Shown: one piece after another, positions 27,582 to 37,148 of the stretch
Layout of the letters: each line of letters starts with the position of its first letter
How positions within the stretch are numbered: the stretch's first letter is position 1
Source of the DNA: Methylophilaceae bacterium
GTDB taxonomy: Bacteria > Pseudomonadota > Gammaproteobacteria > Burkholderiales > Methylophilaceae
DNA: 39,881 bases
Direction: 5' to 3'
Assembly: GCA_029244935.1 (NCBI GenBank)
Contig: JAQWQF010000013.1
Span: 1 to 39,881, forward strand
Program-made: the position numbers and the translations under genes
Notes under the pieces: generated by a model
Database searches by the model: none
What the model saw: the letters and a program-made list of their open reading frames with translations, nothing else
What the model was told of the DNA's origin: nothing

Positions 27582-28890
27582 CGAACTGAGCCGAAATTAC
27601 ATTATCAAAATTAATCGCTTTCTTTTCTGTTTTACACTGACTCATAAACCACTTAACAACATTATCTTCAGTTGCTAATGCTTTTGGTTCCTGAAGTCTT
27701 TTTGGGTCCTCATTAAACCATTTAATTGCTTGATCAGGATCATCGTAATTGATAGAAAATTCCTTAATTTTGCCTTGAGTTTGTTCTTCAGATGATTCAA
27801 GGGAATGAGACTCAACAATATGTGCAAGTAAAAGACGTAATTTACAAGATACTTTAGCTCTATCTTCAAACATTGAAGGCTCTAGCTTTATATCCTTCAT
27901 ATTAGCGCCATCACTCTCTAATTTTTTAAGAGTTGTTTCAGCTAGCTGTCTAATTTCTATATCTATTAATGCTCTTGGAAGATCAATTTTGTGCGAGTCG
28001 ACTAATAATTTGAATACTTGCTGCTTTATATTTGCTTGCAAACGCTTATCAACTTCTTGAAGAAGAGATTCGTTGATACTTTCATTTAATTTTTTTATAT
28101 CCCCGTCTTCAATACCTAATTCTTTTGCAAATTTTTCATCTACATTAGGCTTAATTGGCTCATGAACTTCGATAACTGCGACCTGATAGCCTACTTGCTT
28201 ATCTGCAAGCTCCATTGGGTTATGATCTTTAGGATACTTAATATCAAATGACTTTTCTATACCTGCATTCAGACCAACCATCTGGGAGTCAAACTCTTTA
28301 ATTCTGCTTGTGTCACCAAGAACAATCTCTATAAACTCATCTCCTGTCGACTCTGCTTCTTTATTATCAATGAACGACTTCAGTTTAACTTTCACTCGAT
28401 CGCCTAATTTAGCAGCCCTATCAATCTTTTTAAAGGTTGTTCTTTGCCTAACAAGAACGTCTATTGTTTTTTTAACATCTTCTGCTTTTACAGTTGTCTC
28501 ATACTGAATAACTTTTAACTTTTTGATATCAGAAATACTAATATCTGGAAATACCTCAAATGTGGCAGTAAATTCAAAATCGTCAGTAACATTAGTTAGT
28601 GATCCGTGCTCTATATTTGGCATCCCGGCAACACGAATATTGTTCTTCTGAACAAACTCACCAAACCTTTTCTCAATTGCTTTAGTATAAACCTCAGACT
28701 TTACGTCATTACCATATTGTTGCTCAACAACATCTAGAGGCACTTTTCCAGGGCGAAATCCAGAAATATTGGCAGTTTTAGTAAGTCGCATGAATTGCTC
28801 GTTAACTTGAGAGGTAAGAGGAGCAACATCGACAGTTATCGTTACACGTCGCTCAATATTATTTATATTCTCAACTGCTGGTTCTGCCAT
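27574..28890 (-). CDS. tig: Trigger factor
   Basis: A 438-residue ribosome-bound chaperone. The N-terminal ribosome-binding domain carries the docking signature as [18 protein letters not shown], the middle FKBP-type prolyl isomerase domain lies at about 155-245 ([24 protein letters not shown]), and the C-terminal arms are rich in charged helix. It lies 32 bases after tRNA-Leu on the same strand and overlaps clpP. Promoters nearer than the tRNA promoter are not evident, so tRNA-Leu and tig may share one transcript. Confidence 0.96.
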   Translation of the reverse strand: MAEPAVENINNIERRVTITVDVAPLTSQVNEQFMRLTKTANISGFRPGKVPLDVVEQQYGNDVKSEVYTKAIEKRFGEFVQKNNIRVAGMPNIEHGSLTNVTDDFEFTATFEVFPDISISDIKKLKVIQYETTVKAEDVKKTIDVLVRQRTTFKKIDRAAKLGDRVKVKLKSFIDNKEAESTGDEFIEIVLGDTSRIKEFDSQMVGLNAGIEKSFDIKYPKDHNPMELADKQVGYQVAVIEVHEPIKPNVDEKFAKELGIEDGDIKKLNESINESLLQEVDKRLQANIKQQVFKLLVDSHKIDLPRALIDIEIRQLAETTLKKLESDGANMKDIKLEPSMFEDRAKVSCKLRLLLAHIVESHSLESSEEQTQGKIKEFSINYDDPDQAIKWFNEDPKRLQEPKALATEDNVVKWFMSQCKTEKKAINFDNVISAQFDE

Positions 28891-28922
28891 GTCTAAAATT
28901 CCCTAATTATATTTAATTTAAT

Positions 28923-29007
28923 TGGTGCGAAAGGAGAGACTCGAACTCTCACGCCTTGCGGCGCTGGTACCTAAAACCAGTGCGTCTACCAATTCCGCCA
29001 CTCTCGC
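28923..29007 (-). tRNA. tRNA-Leu (TAG)
   Basis: An 85-base type II tRNA with encoded CCA and a long variable arm (GCGCCGCAAGGCGT) on the minus strand. Acceptor GCGAGAG pairs with CTTTCGC (one G:T), anticodon stem CTGGT with ACCAG around TTTAGGT (anticodon TAG). It stands directly upstream of tig, a position shared with other Proteobacteria. Confidence 0.96.
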
Positions 29008-29035
29008 AAAGTAACTTAACTTTAAAAAAGAGCAT

Positions 29036-29062
29036 ATTATATCAGTTTAGTCATGTTTCCAA
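29036..29062 (-). promoter_or_regulatory. Promoter for tRNA-Leu (and probably tig-clpP-clpX)
   Basis: On the minus strand a perfect TATAAT (29036-29041) is preceded by TGA, forming an extended -10 (TGNTATAAT). A -35-like TTGGAA (29057-29062) lies at a short 15-base spacing, tolerable with an extended -10. Transcription would start about 20 bases before the tRNA. Confidence 0.55.
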
Positions 29063-29145
29063 TGAAAAAATTCAATCAAATTTCTCCATATAAGTCACTA
29101 TTCAATTAGAATTGAAGGTATCGATCAAATACTAATAAGTTACTA

Positions 29146-30585
29146 ATGAACACTGAAATAACTTCAACACATATTAAAAAAATTAGTTTATTTATATTCA
29201 CTATATCTTTATTGTTTCCTTTTTCAGCATGCAGCCTACTTGAATATAAAGAGGCTAAAATTGAAATTATAAGCATCAATGAGGATTTAAGTGATGCAGG
29301 TGTAGATAATAAAGATTTTTTAGAATACTTAATTAAAAAAGGCTATACCAAGCAAGAGCTCCCCATACAGAATTGGAAATTAAGTGAACTACTTTTTACT
29401 CAAGAATTTTACAATAGAGAAATTGCACTAGCAAAATCTGAGTGGGAAATTATTAAAAGCAATGAAGCTCTCACAAAATTAAAACCAACATCATCTATTG
29501 GCATTAATATTGGAAAAAGTGATAGTAATGAAGAAATATCAAAAAATATTTATGGCGGTGGAATTTCATTTATATTTGAATCAGCAAACAAGAAAATAAT
29601 TAGACATGAGATTGCTTTTAATAAAACTCAGTCAGCGTATCTAGCTTATCAAATTAGTGTTTTTGAAAAAAAAATAAAGCTCCTAGAAGATCTTATAAGC
29701 TATATAGAGAATCAAGATTTAATTATTGTTCAAAAGAAGAAGGTTAAGCTTAATCAATCAATATTGCATATGGCAAGAAAAAGATTTAATTTAGGGTTAG
29801 CTTCTCAAGTTGATATTGATAGACATGCTCTAGCTATAAGTGGTGCATACCAGTTACTAATTAGCCTACAAATAAAGCAGGAAAACCTAAAGCGAAATTT
29901 AGCCACGCATGTAGGAATGAAATTCCAGAAATTTAATCAAATACCAATAAATGTAGATCATATTAAGGGTACACTTGAAAAATCCTTAGAATCATTTCAC
30001 GACATAGAAAAAATTAATGAGATTAAGTATACGGCAACATTAAATAGCCTATCTCTGAGGAAATTATTAGCTGATTATGCTATTTCTGAATCTGAGCTTA
30101 AATATGAAATTGCAAAACAATATCCTGATTACATTTTTAGTCCTGCTTATACTTATGATTTAGGAAACTATATATGGAGCTTAGGGATTGATTCTGTTAT
30201 AACTTCATCAAAAAGAAATGAGATCCTAATTAATAGAGCAAAAAAAATTCGAGGGGCACAAGCAAGTAAAGTTTATAGCTATCAGTTAGATTTAATTAAC
30301 AAGGCTGAAAATCTTGTGCCTAAGTTCGAGGGTTTGGTTAGAGAGCTTAACCACTTTAAGCCACTGATTAAAGCAAGAAAAAGATTAGAAGCGCAGTTAC
30401 GCAGACAACTTGATAATGGTTTAATAGATCGCCTAGACTTTGAGCTTGAATTAGTTACTTTATTTGAGATTGACAAAAAATATCATAAAGCACTATATAA
30501 TTTAATTAATTCTGGTTTAGATGCAGAGCGCATAATGCAAAAACCTATTATTACGAATAAGGTCTATTTAAACGATGAAAAATAA
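29146..30585 (+). CDS. TolC-family outer membrane efflux protein, possible lipoprotein
   Basis: A 479-residue outer membrane channel subunit of the TolC/CusC type. The N-terminus is a signal sequence ending FPFSACSLLEY; the Cys is a plausible lipid-attachment site although F at -3 is atypical. The rest is long charged helices with two repeated halves, as in the family (for example ILHMARKRFNLGLASQVDIDRHAL and LRRQLDNGLIDRLDFELEL, the usual position for the conserved G-x-x-x-x-x-D segment). It starts a three-gene operon and overlaps the adaptor gene by 11 bases. The right to call it efflux rests mainly on its neighbours. Confidence 0.8.
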   Translation: MNTEITSTHIKKISLFIFTISLLFPFSACSLLEYKEAKIEIISINEDLSDAGVDNKDFLEYLIKKGYTKQELPIQNWKLSELLFTQEFYNREIALAKSEWEIIKSNEALTKLKPTSSIGINIGKSDSNEEISKNIYGGGISFIFESANKKIIRHEIAFNKTQSAYLAYQISVFEKKIKLLEDLISYIENQDLIIVQKKKVKLNQSILHMARKRFNLGLASQVDIDRHALAISGAYQLLISLQIKQENLKRNLATHVGMKFQKFNQIPINVDHIKGTLEKSLESFHDIEKINEIKYTATLNSLSLRKLLADYAISESELKYEIAKQYPDYIFSPAYTYDLGNYIWSLGIDSVITSSKRNEILINRAKKIRGAQASKVYSYQLDLINKAENLVPKFEGLVRELNHFKPLIKARKRLEAQLRRQLDNGLIDRLDFELELVTLFEIDKKYHKALYNLINSGLDAERIMQKPIITNKVYLNDEK

Positions 30586-31639
30586 GTCGCTCTTTATTAT
30601 TGTCATACAATCTGTAACTATAATTTGCCTTATATGGGTAGTTATAATGATAGATGGAGATAAAGTATTATCAGATAATATCGACGATGACGAAGATATT
30701 TTCGTTGATTATACTGCTGTAGAAAATGGATTGTTATTAATTAAGCTACCAAAGAATGTTGAAAAAAATAGTAATATTAAATACGAAGAGTTAACAAAAA
30801 CATCATTTATAGATAGTTCGATTTTTTATGGGGAGTCGATTAATATTAAGCCATTAATCAATCTTAATACTAAGCTCTCAATTATCCAGAATAAGTTAGA
30901 CCAACTTCTAGTTAACTTAGAAGCAGAGGTTGATCACCTTAGTAAATTGGTTATGTTAAATAGAGATAACAAAAATATATCTGATTCTGTTGTCGGTCAA
31001 AAGGAAATAGACATCAAAAGTATTGAAAGCAATATTGATTCCTTAAAAAAAGACAAAGCCAACATAATGAACACTATACAAAATGAATGGGGCAGTAAAT
31101 TTTATAAAATATTTACTGTTAAAAAGAATAATAAGCTAAAAAATATTATTTCGGGAAAAGCCAAGTTAATAAAAATTACTTTTTCGCCGAATCAAATAAA
31201 TCAAGAAGTACCAAATATAATAAATATATCTTCAATAGCTCAAACCAATTCAAACTATGAAGCATTGTACTTTTCTGATAGCCCTGAAGTGGATGTCAAC
31301 CGATCTGGAAAAAGTTTTTATTACTTAGTTCATAACAGTAAAATTTTAAATGGAGAGAAATTTACAGGGCATAGACTTGCCTCTCCTAAAGACCAACGCT
31401 TTCTTTTTATACCAAAACAATCAGTCATTTGGAGTAATGGAATACCCTGGGCATACGTACATATTGAAGACACGGAAAAATATATAAAGAAATCATTAAG
31501 TGAGCTAAAAGAAACTAATAATGGTTGGATTATTAAAGAAGGAAATTTGAAGGCTGGTGATCTAATTGTAACTGAGGGGGCGCAGTTACTCCTCTCTGAA
31601 GAATTTAAATATCAAATAAAAAACGAAAACGAGGATTGA
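30575..31639 (+). CDS. RND efflux periplasmic adaptor (membrane fusion protein)
   Basis: A 354-residue protein with one N-terminal membrane or signal segment (LFIIVIQSVTIICLIWVVIM), a beta stretch, a helical hairpin of about 80 residues (LNTKLSIIQNKLDQLLVNLEAEVDHLSKL … DIKSIESNIDSLKKDK) and C-terminal beta domains ending GWIIKEGNLKAGDLIVTEGAQLLLSEEFKYQI, which is the typical end of HlyD/CusB-like adaptors. The sequence is divergent, so the call depends on lying between the outer membrane and pump genes. It bridges the pump and channel across the periplasm. Confidence 0.78.
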   Translation: MKNKSLFIIVIQSVTIICLIWVVIMIDGDKVLSDNIDDDEDIFVDYTAVENGLLLIKLPKNVEKNSNIKYEELTKTSFIDSSIFYGESINIKPLINLNTKLSIIQNKLDQLLVNLEAEVDHLSKLVMLNRDNKNISDSVVGQKEIDIKSIESNIDSLKKDKANIMNTIQNEWGSKFYKIFTVKKNNKLKNIISGKAKLIKITFSPNQINQEVPNIINISSIAQTNSNYEALYFSDSPEVDVNRSGKSFYYLVHNSKILNGEKFTGHRLASPKDQRFLFIPKQSVIWSNGIPWAYVHIEDTEKYIKKSLSELKETNNGWIIKEGNLKAGDLIVTEGAQLLLSEEFKYQIKNENED

Positions 31640-31644
31640 TTTAG

Positions 31645-34600
31645 ATGATGGCGGCATTAATCCGTTTTTCAATTAGATTCCCTGGAGTAGTAATTGGTTT
31701 TGCTCTGCTTATTCTGATGTATGGCACATTTAAAATAAAGCAAAGTCCGTTAAATGTCTTCCCCGAATTTTCTCCTACTCAAGTAATAATTCAAACTGAA
31801 TCTCCAGGGTTTTCTGCAAACCTCGTTGAGACTCTTGTTAGTAAGCCTATCGAAAATGTAATATCAGGAACAATTGGCATAAAGCAAATTAGATCCCAAT
31901 CAATTCCAGGTCTCTCTGTGGTTACGGTTATCTTTGATGATGACTCAGATATTTTAATGAACAGACAGTTAATTTCAGAGAAACTCTCAACCCTATCAAG
32001 TTCACTTCCCAGTTCAATTGTACCAATAATTACCCCTTTAACGTCATCTGCATCAAGTGTCCTTGGTATTGGCATAACGTCTGAAACAAAGGACTTATCT
32101 GAGTTAAGAACGATTGCTGAAACAGTTATTATCCCTCAACTTATGTCAGTCCCTGGGGTTGCGGACGTCAATCGATTTGGTGGCCTAGTTAAGCAATTTC
32201 ATGTTGAAATTGACCCAAAAAAACTCTATCAACATCAAATCACTATTAAACAAATACTAGATGCGATTAAACGCTCATCATCTGTTCAGGGTGGTGGCTT
32301 CATTGAAAACAATAACCAGCGAATCATTATAAATGCTAAAGGCCAGACAAAGACGATTAATGAATTAAGTGACGCACCAGTTATTAATCTTAATAATAAA
32401 ACTTTTCGTATAAAAGATGTAGCTAATGTAAAGAATGGATATGCACCATCTATTAGTGCTGTCTCAATAAATGGAGTACCCGGAGTCTATCTCTCAATTC
32501 AAGGGCAATTAGGCTCAGATACATACAAGCTTACCCAACAACTAGATGATTCCCTAACATCAATTTTACCGATTCTTGATAAGGATAATGTTAAACTATT
32601 TCCAGATCTATTTAAGCCAGCTAATTTTATTGATGCATCAATCGCTGGCTTAAAATTTGACATTATTATTGGCGCAATCCTTGTCATTTCCATTCTATAT
32701 ATTTTCTTATACAACTTAAAAACAGCTTTTATTTCAGCGGTGGCAATCCCACTATCTCTTATGTCGGCAATTTCAGTTATGAACTATTTCAATATGGGAT
32801 TAAATGTAATGGTATTAAGTGGACTTGCAATTGCACTTGGGGAAGTTGTTGACGATGCAATTATAGATGTAGAAAATATTTTTAGGCGTTTACGACAAAA
32901 TAAAAATAAAAAAACCCCTACTCCTATATATAAAGTTGTATTTGATGCATCCATGGAAGTAAGAAAATCTGTAGTCTTTGCTACCATAATTATTGTATTA
33001 GTTTTTATTCCATTACTATCTCTTTCAGGAGTTGCAGGTAAATTATTTGGTCCTTTAGGAATTGCTTATATATCTTCAATTATTGCATCATTATTTGTCG
33101 CATTAACTATTACGCCAGCACTCTGCTATTTGATGCTTGCTAAATCAAAGCTAGAATCAGAAGACTCTCCATTAATTAGAGGTATTAAATATTATTATGA
33201 AATATTTCTCAGGGCAATTGAAAGAAAATCTAGGGTTATTATTTTTACATCCCTACTTTTTATTAGCCTTGGTTTAGCACTTCTTCCCTTTTTCAAAACA
33301 CAATTCATTCCGCCGCTTCACGAGGGGCATTTTATTATGCATATGACTGCACTTCCAGGTACATCTGAAAAAGAATCTATCAGGATTGGTAATTTAGTTT
33401 CTGCAAAAATTAATGATATTGGTGGCGTTAAGTCTGTAGCTCAGTGGGTAGGGAGATCTCCTCTAGGCGCAGATACTTTCGGTACCCACTATAGTGAATT
33501 TGAGATTGAGCTCGAACCTTCTGACGGACCAGAACAAGACAAAATACTTGAAGAAATTAAAGATATTGTAAATGGAAATTCTAATGGTAATAGTCCAAGC
33601 TCTTATGGATTTGTCGGAGTAAATTTTGCAATTAATACATTCTTGACAGAGCGAATAGAGGAGACTATATCTGGATACAATGCTTCAGTTGTAATTAATT
33701 TATTTGGAAAAGATCTTGATGGGCTTGACAGAGACGGGCAAAAAATTTCTAGGCTTCTTAGTAAAATGGAAGGAGCGGAAGATATTATGTTGCAATCTCC
33801 TCCAGGCACACCACAAGCTACAATAAGATTACGAGCAAATAAAATTGCAGAATATGGAATAATGAAATCAGATGTTCTTGAAATTATTAGAACTGCCTAC
33901 GAAGGTTTTCCAGCAGCTATTATTTACGATGGTGTTTTACCAGTAACCGTCAAAGTTACAGTTAATAAATCATACCGAGATGATATTTTAGATATACATA
34001 ATTTACCAATAAGGACTTCTACAAATCAAATTATCATGCTTGGTGAAATTGCAGATATCTCGCAGGAAAGTGGACGTTCAAAAATATTACATCAGGATGG
34101 AAAGCGGGTTCAAACAATAACTGCAAATATTGATGGCAGAGACATTAGTTCGTTTAATAAGGATTTAATTACTAAACTATCTAATTTACGCCTAGGAGAA
34201 GGAAATTACTATGAAATTACTGGAGCAGCAATAGAAAATAGTAAAGCTCGAGAAGAGCTAATCACCTTTTCTATTCTTGCAGGCTTTACAGTATTGCTAA
34301 TGCTATATATTGCATTTGGGTCCCTCAGGAATTTAGCTATTACATTATTTAACCTCCCATTTGCTCTGATTGGTGGTGTAGTTGCTGCAACAATATATGG
34401 AGGCTGGATTTCAATTGGATCGATGGTTGGATTTGTTACATTATTTGGAATAACGCTAAGGAATTCCATAATGCTTTTATCTCATTACCAACACCTAGTA
34501 AGCAATGAAAATTGTGAGTGGAACCTTGAGACATGCGTTCGAGGTGCTAAAGAACGACTACCTTCAATCCTAATGACTGCACTAGTAGCAGGACTTGCAT

Positions 34601-34761
34601 TAATGCCAATTGCTCTGGGTTCAGGTCAACCTGGCAAAGAGATTGAAGGCCCAATGGCAACTATAATTATTGGAGGATTATTTACATCCACAATCTTAAA
34701 TCTTCTAATATTGCCTACCTTGTTGCTGAATTATGGTAATTTTAAAAAACAGATTTTTTAA
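31645..34761 (+). CDS. RND efflux pump, heavy-metal-efflux (CzcA/CusA) type
   Basis: A 1038-residue inner-membrane proton-driven pump with 12 membrane helices and two large periplasmic loops. The fourth helix contains ALGEVVDDAIIDVENIF; paired acidic residues here and the following RLR sequence fit the HME family, which exports metal ions, rather than the drug-pump (AcrB) family. Other landmarks are SIPGLSVVTVIFDDDSD, FLYNLKTAFISAVAIPLSLM, LPGTSEKESIRIG and GVPVTVKV-like VLPVTVKVTV. The metal specificity cannot be read by eye. It ends 10 bases from the converging pterin dehydratase gene. Confidence 0.88.
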   Translation: MMAALIRFSIRFPGVVIGFALLILMYGTFKIKQSPLNVFPEFSPTQVIIQTESPGFSANLVETLVSKPIENVISGTIGIKQIRSQSIPGLSVVTVIFDDDSDILMNRQLISEKLSTLSSSLPSSIVPIITPLTSSASSVLGIGITSETKDLSELRTIAETVIIPQLMSVPGVADVNRFGGLVKQFHVEIDPKKLYQHQITIKQILDAIKRSSSVQGGGFIENNNQRIIINAKGQTKTINELSDAPVINLNNKTFRIKDVANVKNGYAPSISAVSINGVPGVYLSIQGQLGSDTYKLTQQLDDSLTSILPILDKDNVKLFPDLFKPANFIDASIAGLKFDIIIGAILVISILYIFLYNLKTAFISAVAIPLSLMSAISVMNYFNMGLNVMVLSGLAIALGEVVDDAIIDVENIFRRLRQNKNKKTPTPIYKVVFDASMEVRKSVVFATIIIVLVFIPLLSLSGVAGKLFGPLGIAYISSIIASLFVALTITPALCYLMLAKSKLESEDSPLIRGIKYYYEIFLRAIERKSRVIIFTSLLFISLGLALLPFFKTQFIPPLHEGHFIMHMTALPGTSEKESIRIGNLVSAKINDIGGVKSVAQWVGRSPLGADTFGTHYSEFEIELEPSDGPEQDKILEEIKDIVNGNSNGNSPSSYGFVGVNFAINTFLTERIEETISGYNASVVINLFGKDLDGLDRDGQKISRLLSKMEGAEDIMLQSPPGTPQATIRLRANKIAEYGIMKSDVLEIIRTAYEGFPAAIIYDGVLPVTVKVTVNKSYRDDILDIHNLPIRTSTNQIIMLGEIADISQESGRSKILHQDGKRVQTITANIDGRDISSFNKDLITKLSNLRLGEGNYYEITGAAIENSKAREELITFSILAGFTVLLMLYIAFGSLRNLAITLFNLPFALIGGVVAATIYGGWISIGSMVGFVTLFGITLRNSIMLLSHYQHLVSNENCEWNLETCVRGAKERLPSILMTALVAGLALMPIALGSGQPGKEIEGPMATIIIGGLFTSTILNLLILPTLLLNYGNFKKQIF

Positions 34762-34771
34762 TCTTCGTTTA

Positions 34772-35074
34772 TTAATTTTCAGGATTCAAAATATATTTTA
34801 ACCTTTCATCTAATTCACGAGCAAATTCAATATCTTTTGATGTAATTCCTGATTCATCATGAGTAAATAAAGTTATTTTAATACCTGAATATGTTAATAA
34901 AATGTCAGGATGATGATCAGCCTTTTCTGCCGCATCCCATATTTCTTTTACTAAATACCCTAAATGCTTTCCTCGGCCTCCTCTTTCAATAAATTTTACA
35001 ATTTTTGAGTCGATAAATTTCCAATCTATTAAGTTATTGAGTTCATCCAAAATTATTTTTTTAGTTAGCAGCAT
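34772..35074 (-). CDS. phhB: Pterin-4a-carbinolamine dehydratase family protein
   Basis: A 100-residue PCD/DCoH protein. The family motif is intact: EKADHHPDILLTYSGIKITL, then FTHDESGITSKDIEFA, giving the catalytic His-His-Pro, Tyr, His and Asp pattern. It normally dehydrates 4a-hydroxytetrahydrobiopterin after aromatic amino-acid hydroxylation. No phenylalanine hydroxylase is seen here; paralogues of this family have been linked to molybdopterin-cofactor metabolism, which would fit the molybdoenzyme in this window. It overlaps the end of pabB by 14 bases, implying coupled translation. Confidence 0.88.
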   Translation of the reverse strand: MLLTKKIILDELNNLIDWKFIDSKIVKFIERGGRGKHLGYLVKEIWDAAEKADHHPDILLTYSGIKITLFTHDESGITSKDIEFARELDERLKYILNPEN

Positions 35075-36431
35075 TAGAGTCCTTAAAAAAATTAATTGTA
35101 TTGATTATATTTTGAGCCTTATCTTTAATCTCTTGATATTCAGATGTGGCAGTAGAGTCTACAGTAAGACCGCCCCCAGAATAAAAGTGCAGGATATGGT
35201 CTTGATGAATCATACTTCTAATCGCTATATTGCTATCCATCATTTGATTAAAGCTAAAATAAATGACACTTCCACAATAAACATCACGTGAATGCTCCTC
35301 CAATTCATCAATAATCTCAATTGCTCTGCTTTTAGGTGTACCGGTAATCGAACCTCCAGGAAACGCATCATTTAGAAGCTTATAATTATTGGAATTATTT
35401 TTAAGTGTTGCAGTAATTGAACTAACTAAATGATGTACGTTAGGATAAGACTCCACTGTAAATAATTCATCCACCTTTATAGAGCCTAATTCACAATTGA
35501 TAGCTAAATCATTCCGTAAAAGGTCAACTATCATTAAATTTTCAGCTTGGTCTTTTAAGCTGAGAGAAAGCTCTTTAAGGTTAGCTTTATCCTTAACAGG
35601 ATCATTATCGCGTGCTCGAGTTCCTTTTATTGGTCTTGTAGTAATATTCTTATTTCGCGATTGAATAAACTGTTCCGGAGAACCTGACATAATCTCGAAG
35701 TCATCATATGAAAGATAGGCCATATAAGGAGATTTGTTCATAACTCTAAATTTCTTATAAAAAATCCAACTATCACCGCTAGTAGAAACTTTATATTTTT
35801 GCGATAAATTTACTTGGTAGCAATCACCTTCCTTGATATAACTTGAAACCTTAGTAAATTTTTTTCTATAAGAGTAAAGATTAAGATTCGCATCAACATC
35901 TCCGATTACCGCAAAGTTTTTACTTATATTTTTTGTTGGTGTATTGAATAATTCTTGCAGGCTACTCCAACAAAAACTAGGTTTTTTATCAAAGTTATTT
36001 TGAATAAGCCAAGCCTTAGATTTTAAGTGATCAATAACAACAGTCCAGTCATAAATACCGATAATCATTTTTGGAATAAGGGAATTTTTCTTAGTATTAT
36101 TTTTTAGATCATAAGAAAGATAGCCAATAGCACCACCAATAAATGGTAGTTTTTGATTTTGGATAGAATATTTTTCCATAATTTCTTCAATAATTTTTAT
36201 TGGAATTTTATTCTGTAATCTTCTGCCTTCGGAATCCTCAATATATGTCCCAGATTTACCTGAGGTAACTCTTATAAAAGGTTCTGCTGCAATAATGTCA
36301 TATCTTGCAATTTCGCTCTTAGCTCTATCTTTTTGATATGAACTATCAAGAAAAACTGGCCATCTCAGATGACGAATCTTTTCATAATAAAATGAGGAGT
36401 CGTTAATGTAAGGAATTTCAACAATATGCAT
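35061..36431 (-). CDS. pabB: Aminodeoxychorismate synthase component I
   Basis: A 456-residue PabB, converting chorismate to 4-amino-4-deoxychorismate for folate synthesis. Chorismate-binding-enzyme motifs are all present: MSGSPEQFIQ, TRPIKGTRARDNDP, ENLMIVDLLRNDLA, VHHLVSSITATL and FPGGSITGTPKSRAIEIIDELE. The Lys in PIKGTRAR is the residue that marks PabB against anthranilate synthase (TrpE), supporting PabB. A TTG at 36452 gives seven more residues, but ATG 36431 (MHIVEIPY) matches the family N-terminus. The glutaminase partner PabA is not in the window. Confidence 0.9.
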   Translation of the reverse strand: MHIVEIPYINDSSFYYEKIRHLRWPVFLDSSYQKDRAKSEIARYDIIAAEPFIRVTSGKSGTYIEDSEGRRLQNKIPIKIIEEIMEKYSIQNQKLPFIGGAIGYLSYDLKNNTKKNSLIPKMIIGIYDWTVVIDHLKSKAWLIQNNFDKKPSFCWSSLQELFNTPTKNISKNFAVIGDVDANLNLYSYRKKFTKVSSYIKEGDCYQVNLSQKYKVSTSGDSWIFYKKFRVMNKSPYMAYLSYDDFEIMSGSPEQFIQSRNKNITTRPIKGTRARDNDPVKDKANLKELSLSLKDQAENLMIVDLLRNDLAINCELGSIKVDELFTVESYPNVHHLVSSITATLKNNSNNYKLLNDAFPGGSITGTPKSRAIEIIDELEEHSRDVYCGSVIYFSFNQMMDSNIAIRSMIHQDHILHFYSGGGLTVDSTATSEYQEIKDKAQNIINTINFFKDSNAAN

Positions 36432-36475
36432 TAATTTATTATAATGACTCAATAGGTTTATAGTAATAGCTAAAC

Positions 36476-36506
36476 AAAAAAAGGCACGTTATACGCACCT
36501 TTTTTG
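36476..36506 (-). terminator. Rho-independent terminator after hxlB
   Basis: On the minus strand GGTGCGT pairs with ACGTGCC around a three-base loop, with two G:U pairs, flanked by A- and T-runs that lengthen the stem. On the plus strand the two wobble pairs become A:C mismatches, so the signal works in the hxlB direction only. It lies between hxlB and pabB. Confidence 0.8.
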
Positions 36507-36522
36507 TTTACTTTAGAGCAAT

Positions 36523-37059
36523 TTATTCTAAATTAGCATGAATTGATCTCATTCCATCTTCTGTTAGATTTTTATCAAAAACAATTTCTCCAATAATTGC
36601 TTCAAGGTATACCAGTGTTGATAATTCAAATGATGTTCCCATTGGTAACCCTTTTGTAAGGGCGAATACTTCATCATTACCCATTTTTAATGTTAAATCT
36701 GCTAAATCGGCCATTGCAGATGTAGCTTTCATTGAAACCACAGCAATTTTAGCACCCTTAGATTTAGCCGTTTCAAGGGTAGGAAGAAGTGTTTTAGTTC
36801 CGCCAGAACCGGAAATTACAATGTATAAATCTCCATCTTTTAGAGCTGGAGTAACAATTTCACCAACCATACTTACGCTATAACCACAATGAACCAACCT
36901 CATAGCTAAAAAACTTGATACTAATTTTGACCTACCAGCACCTGCTATAAAAATATGTCCGGCTTGATCGATTAGTTTTTTTAACTCAGAAGACTGGTTT
37001 TTATCAGTTGAATCTAGGACAGCTGCAATCTTATCTATAATTAATTTTTGTGTATCCAT
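36523..37059 (-). CDS. hxlB: 6-phospho-3-hexuloisomerase (RuMP pathway)
   Basis: A 178-residue SIS-domain isomerase that converts hexulose-6-phosphate, the product of HxlA, to fructose-6-phosphate. SIS features are visible: FIAGAGRSKLVSSFLAMRLVHCGY, YIVISGSGGTKTLLPTLETAKSKGAKIAVVSMKA, and the conserved C-terminal PMGTSFELSTLVYLEAIIGEIV with the catalytic Glu and His (SIHANLE). AAGGAAAAA precedes the ATG. It follows hxlA by 89 bases with a strong terminator between, so it should be made at a lower level than HxlA. Confidence 0.95.
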   Translation of the reverse strand: MDTQKLIIDKIAAVLDSTDKNQSSELKKLIDQAGHIFIAGAGRSKLVSSFLAMRLVHCGYSVSMVGEIVTPALKDGDLYIVISGSGGTKTLLPTLETAKSKGAKIAVVSMKATSAMADLADLTLKMGNDEVFALTKGLPMGTSFELSTLVYLEAIIGEIVFDKNLTEDGMRSIHANLE

Positions 37060-37090
37060 ATTTTTTCCTTGTAAAGTTAGATCACTTCAA

Positions 37091-37120
37091 AAAAAAACCC
37101 GACTACTATGTCGGGTTTTT
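37091..37120. terminator. Terminator between hxlA and hxlB
   Basis: A perfect hairpin, CCCGAC (37098-37103) with GTCGGG (37110-37115) around a six-base loop, extended by A- and T-runs on both sides. On the minus strand it lies 28 bases past the hxlA stop and before hxlB. It is symmetrical enough to act in both directions. Partial read-through would set the ratio of the two RuMP enzymes. Confidence 0.9.
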
Positions 37121-37148
37121 AATTTTAAATCAAAACTATAACTCTGAA

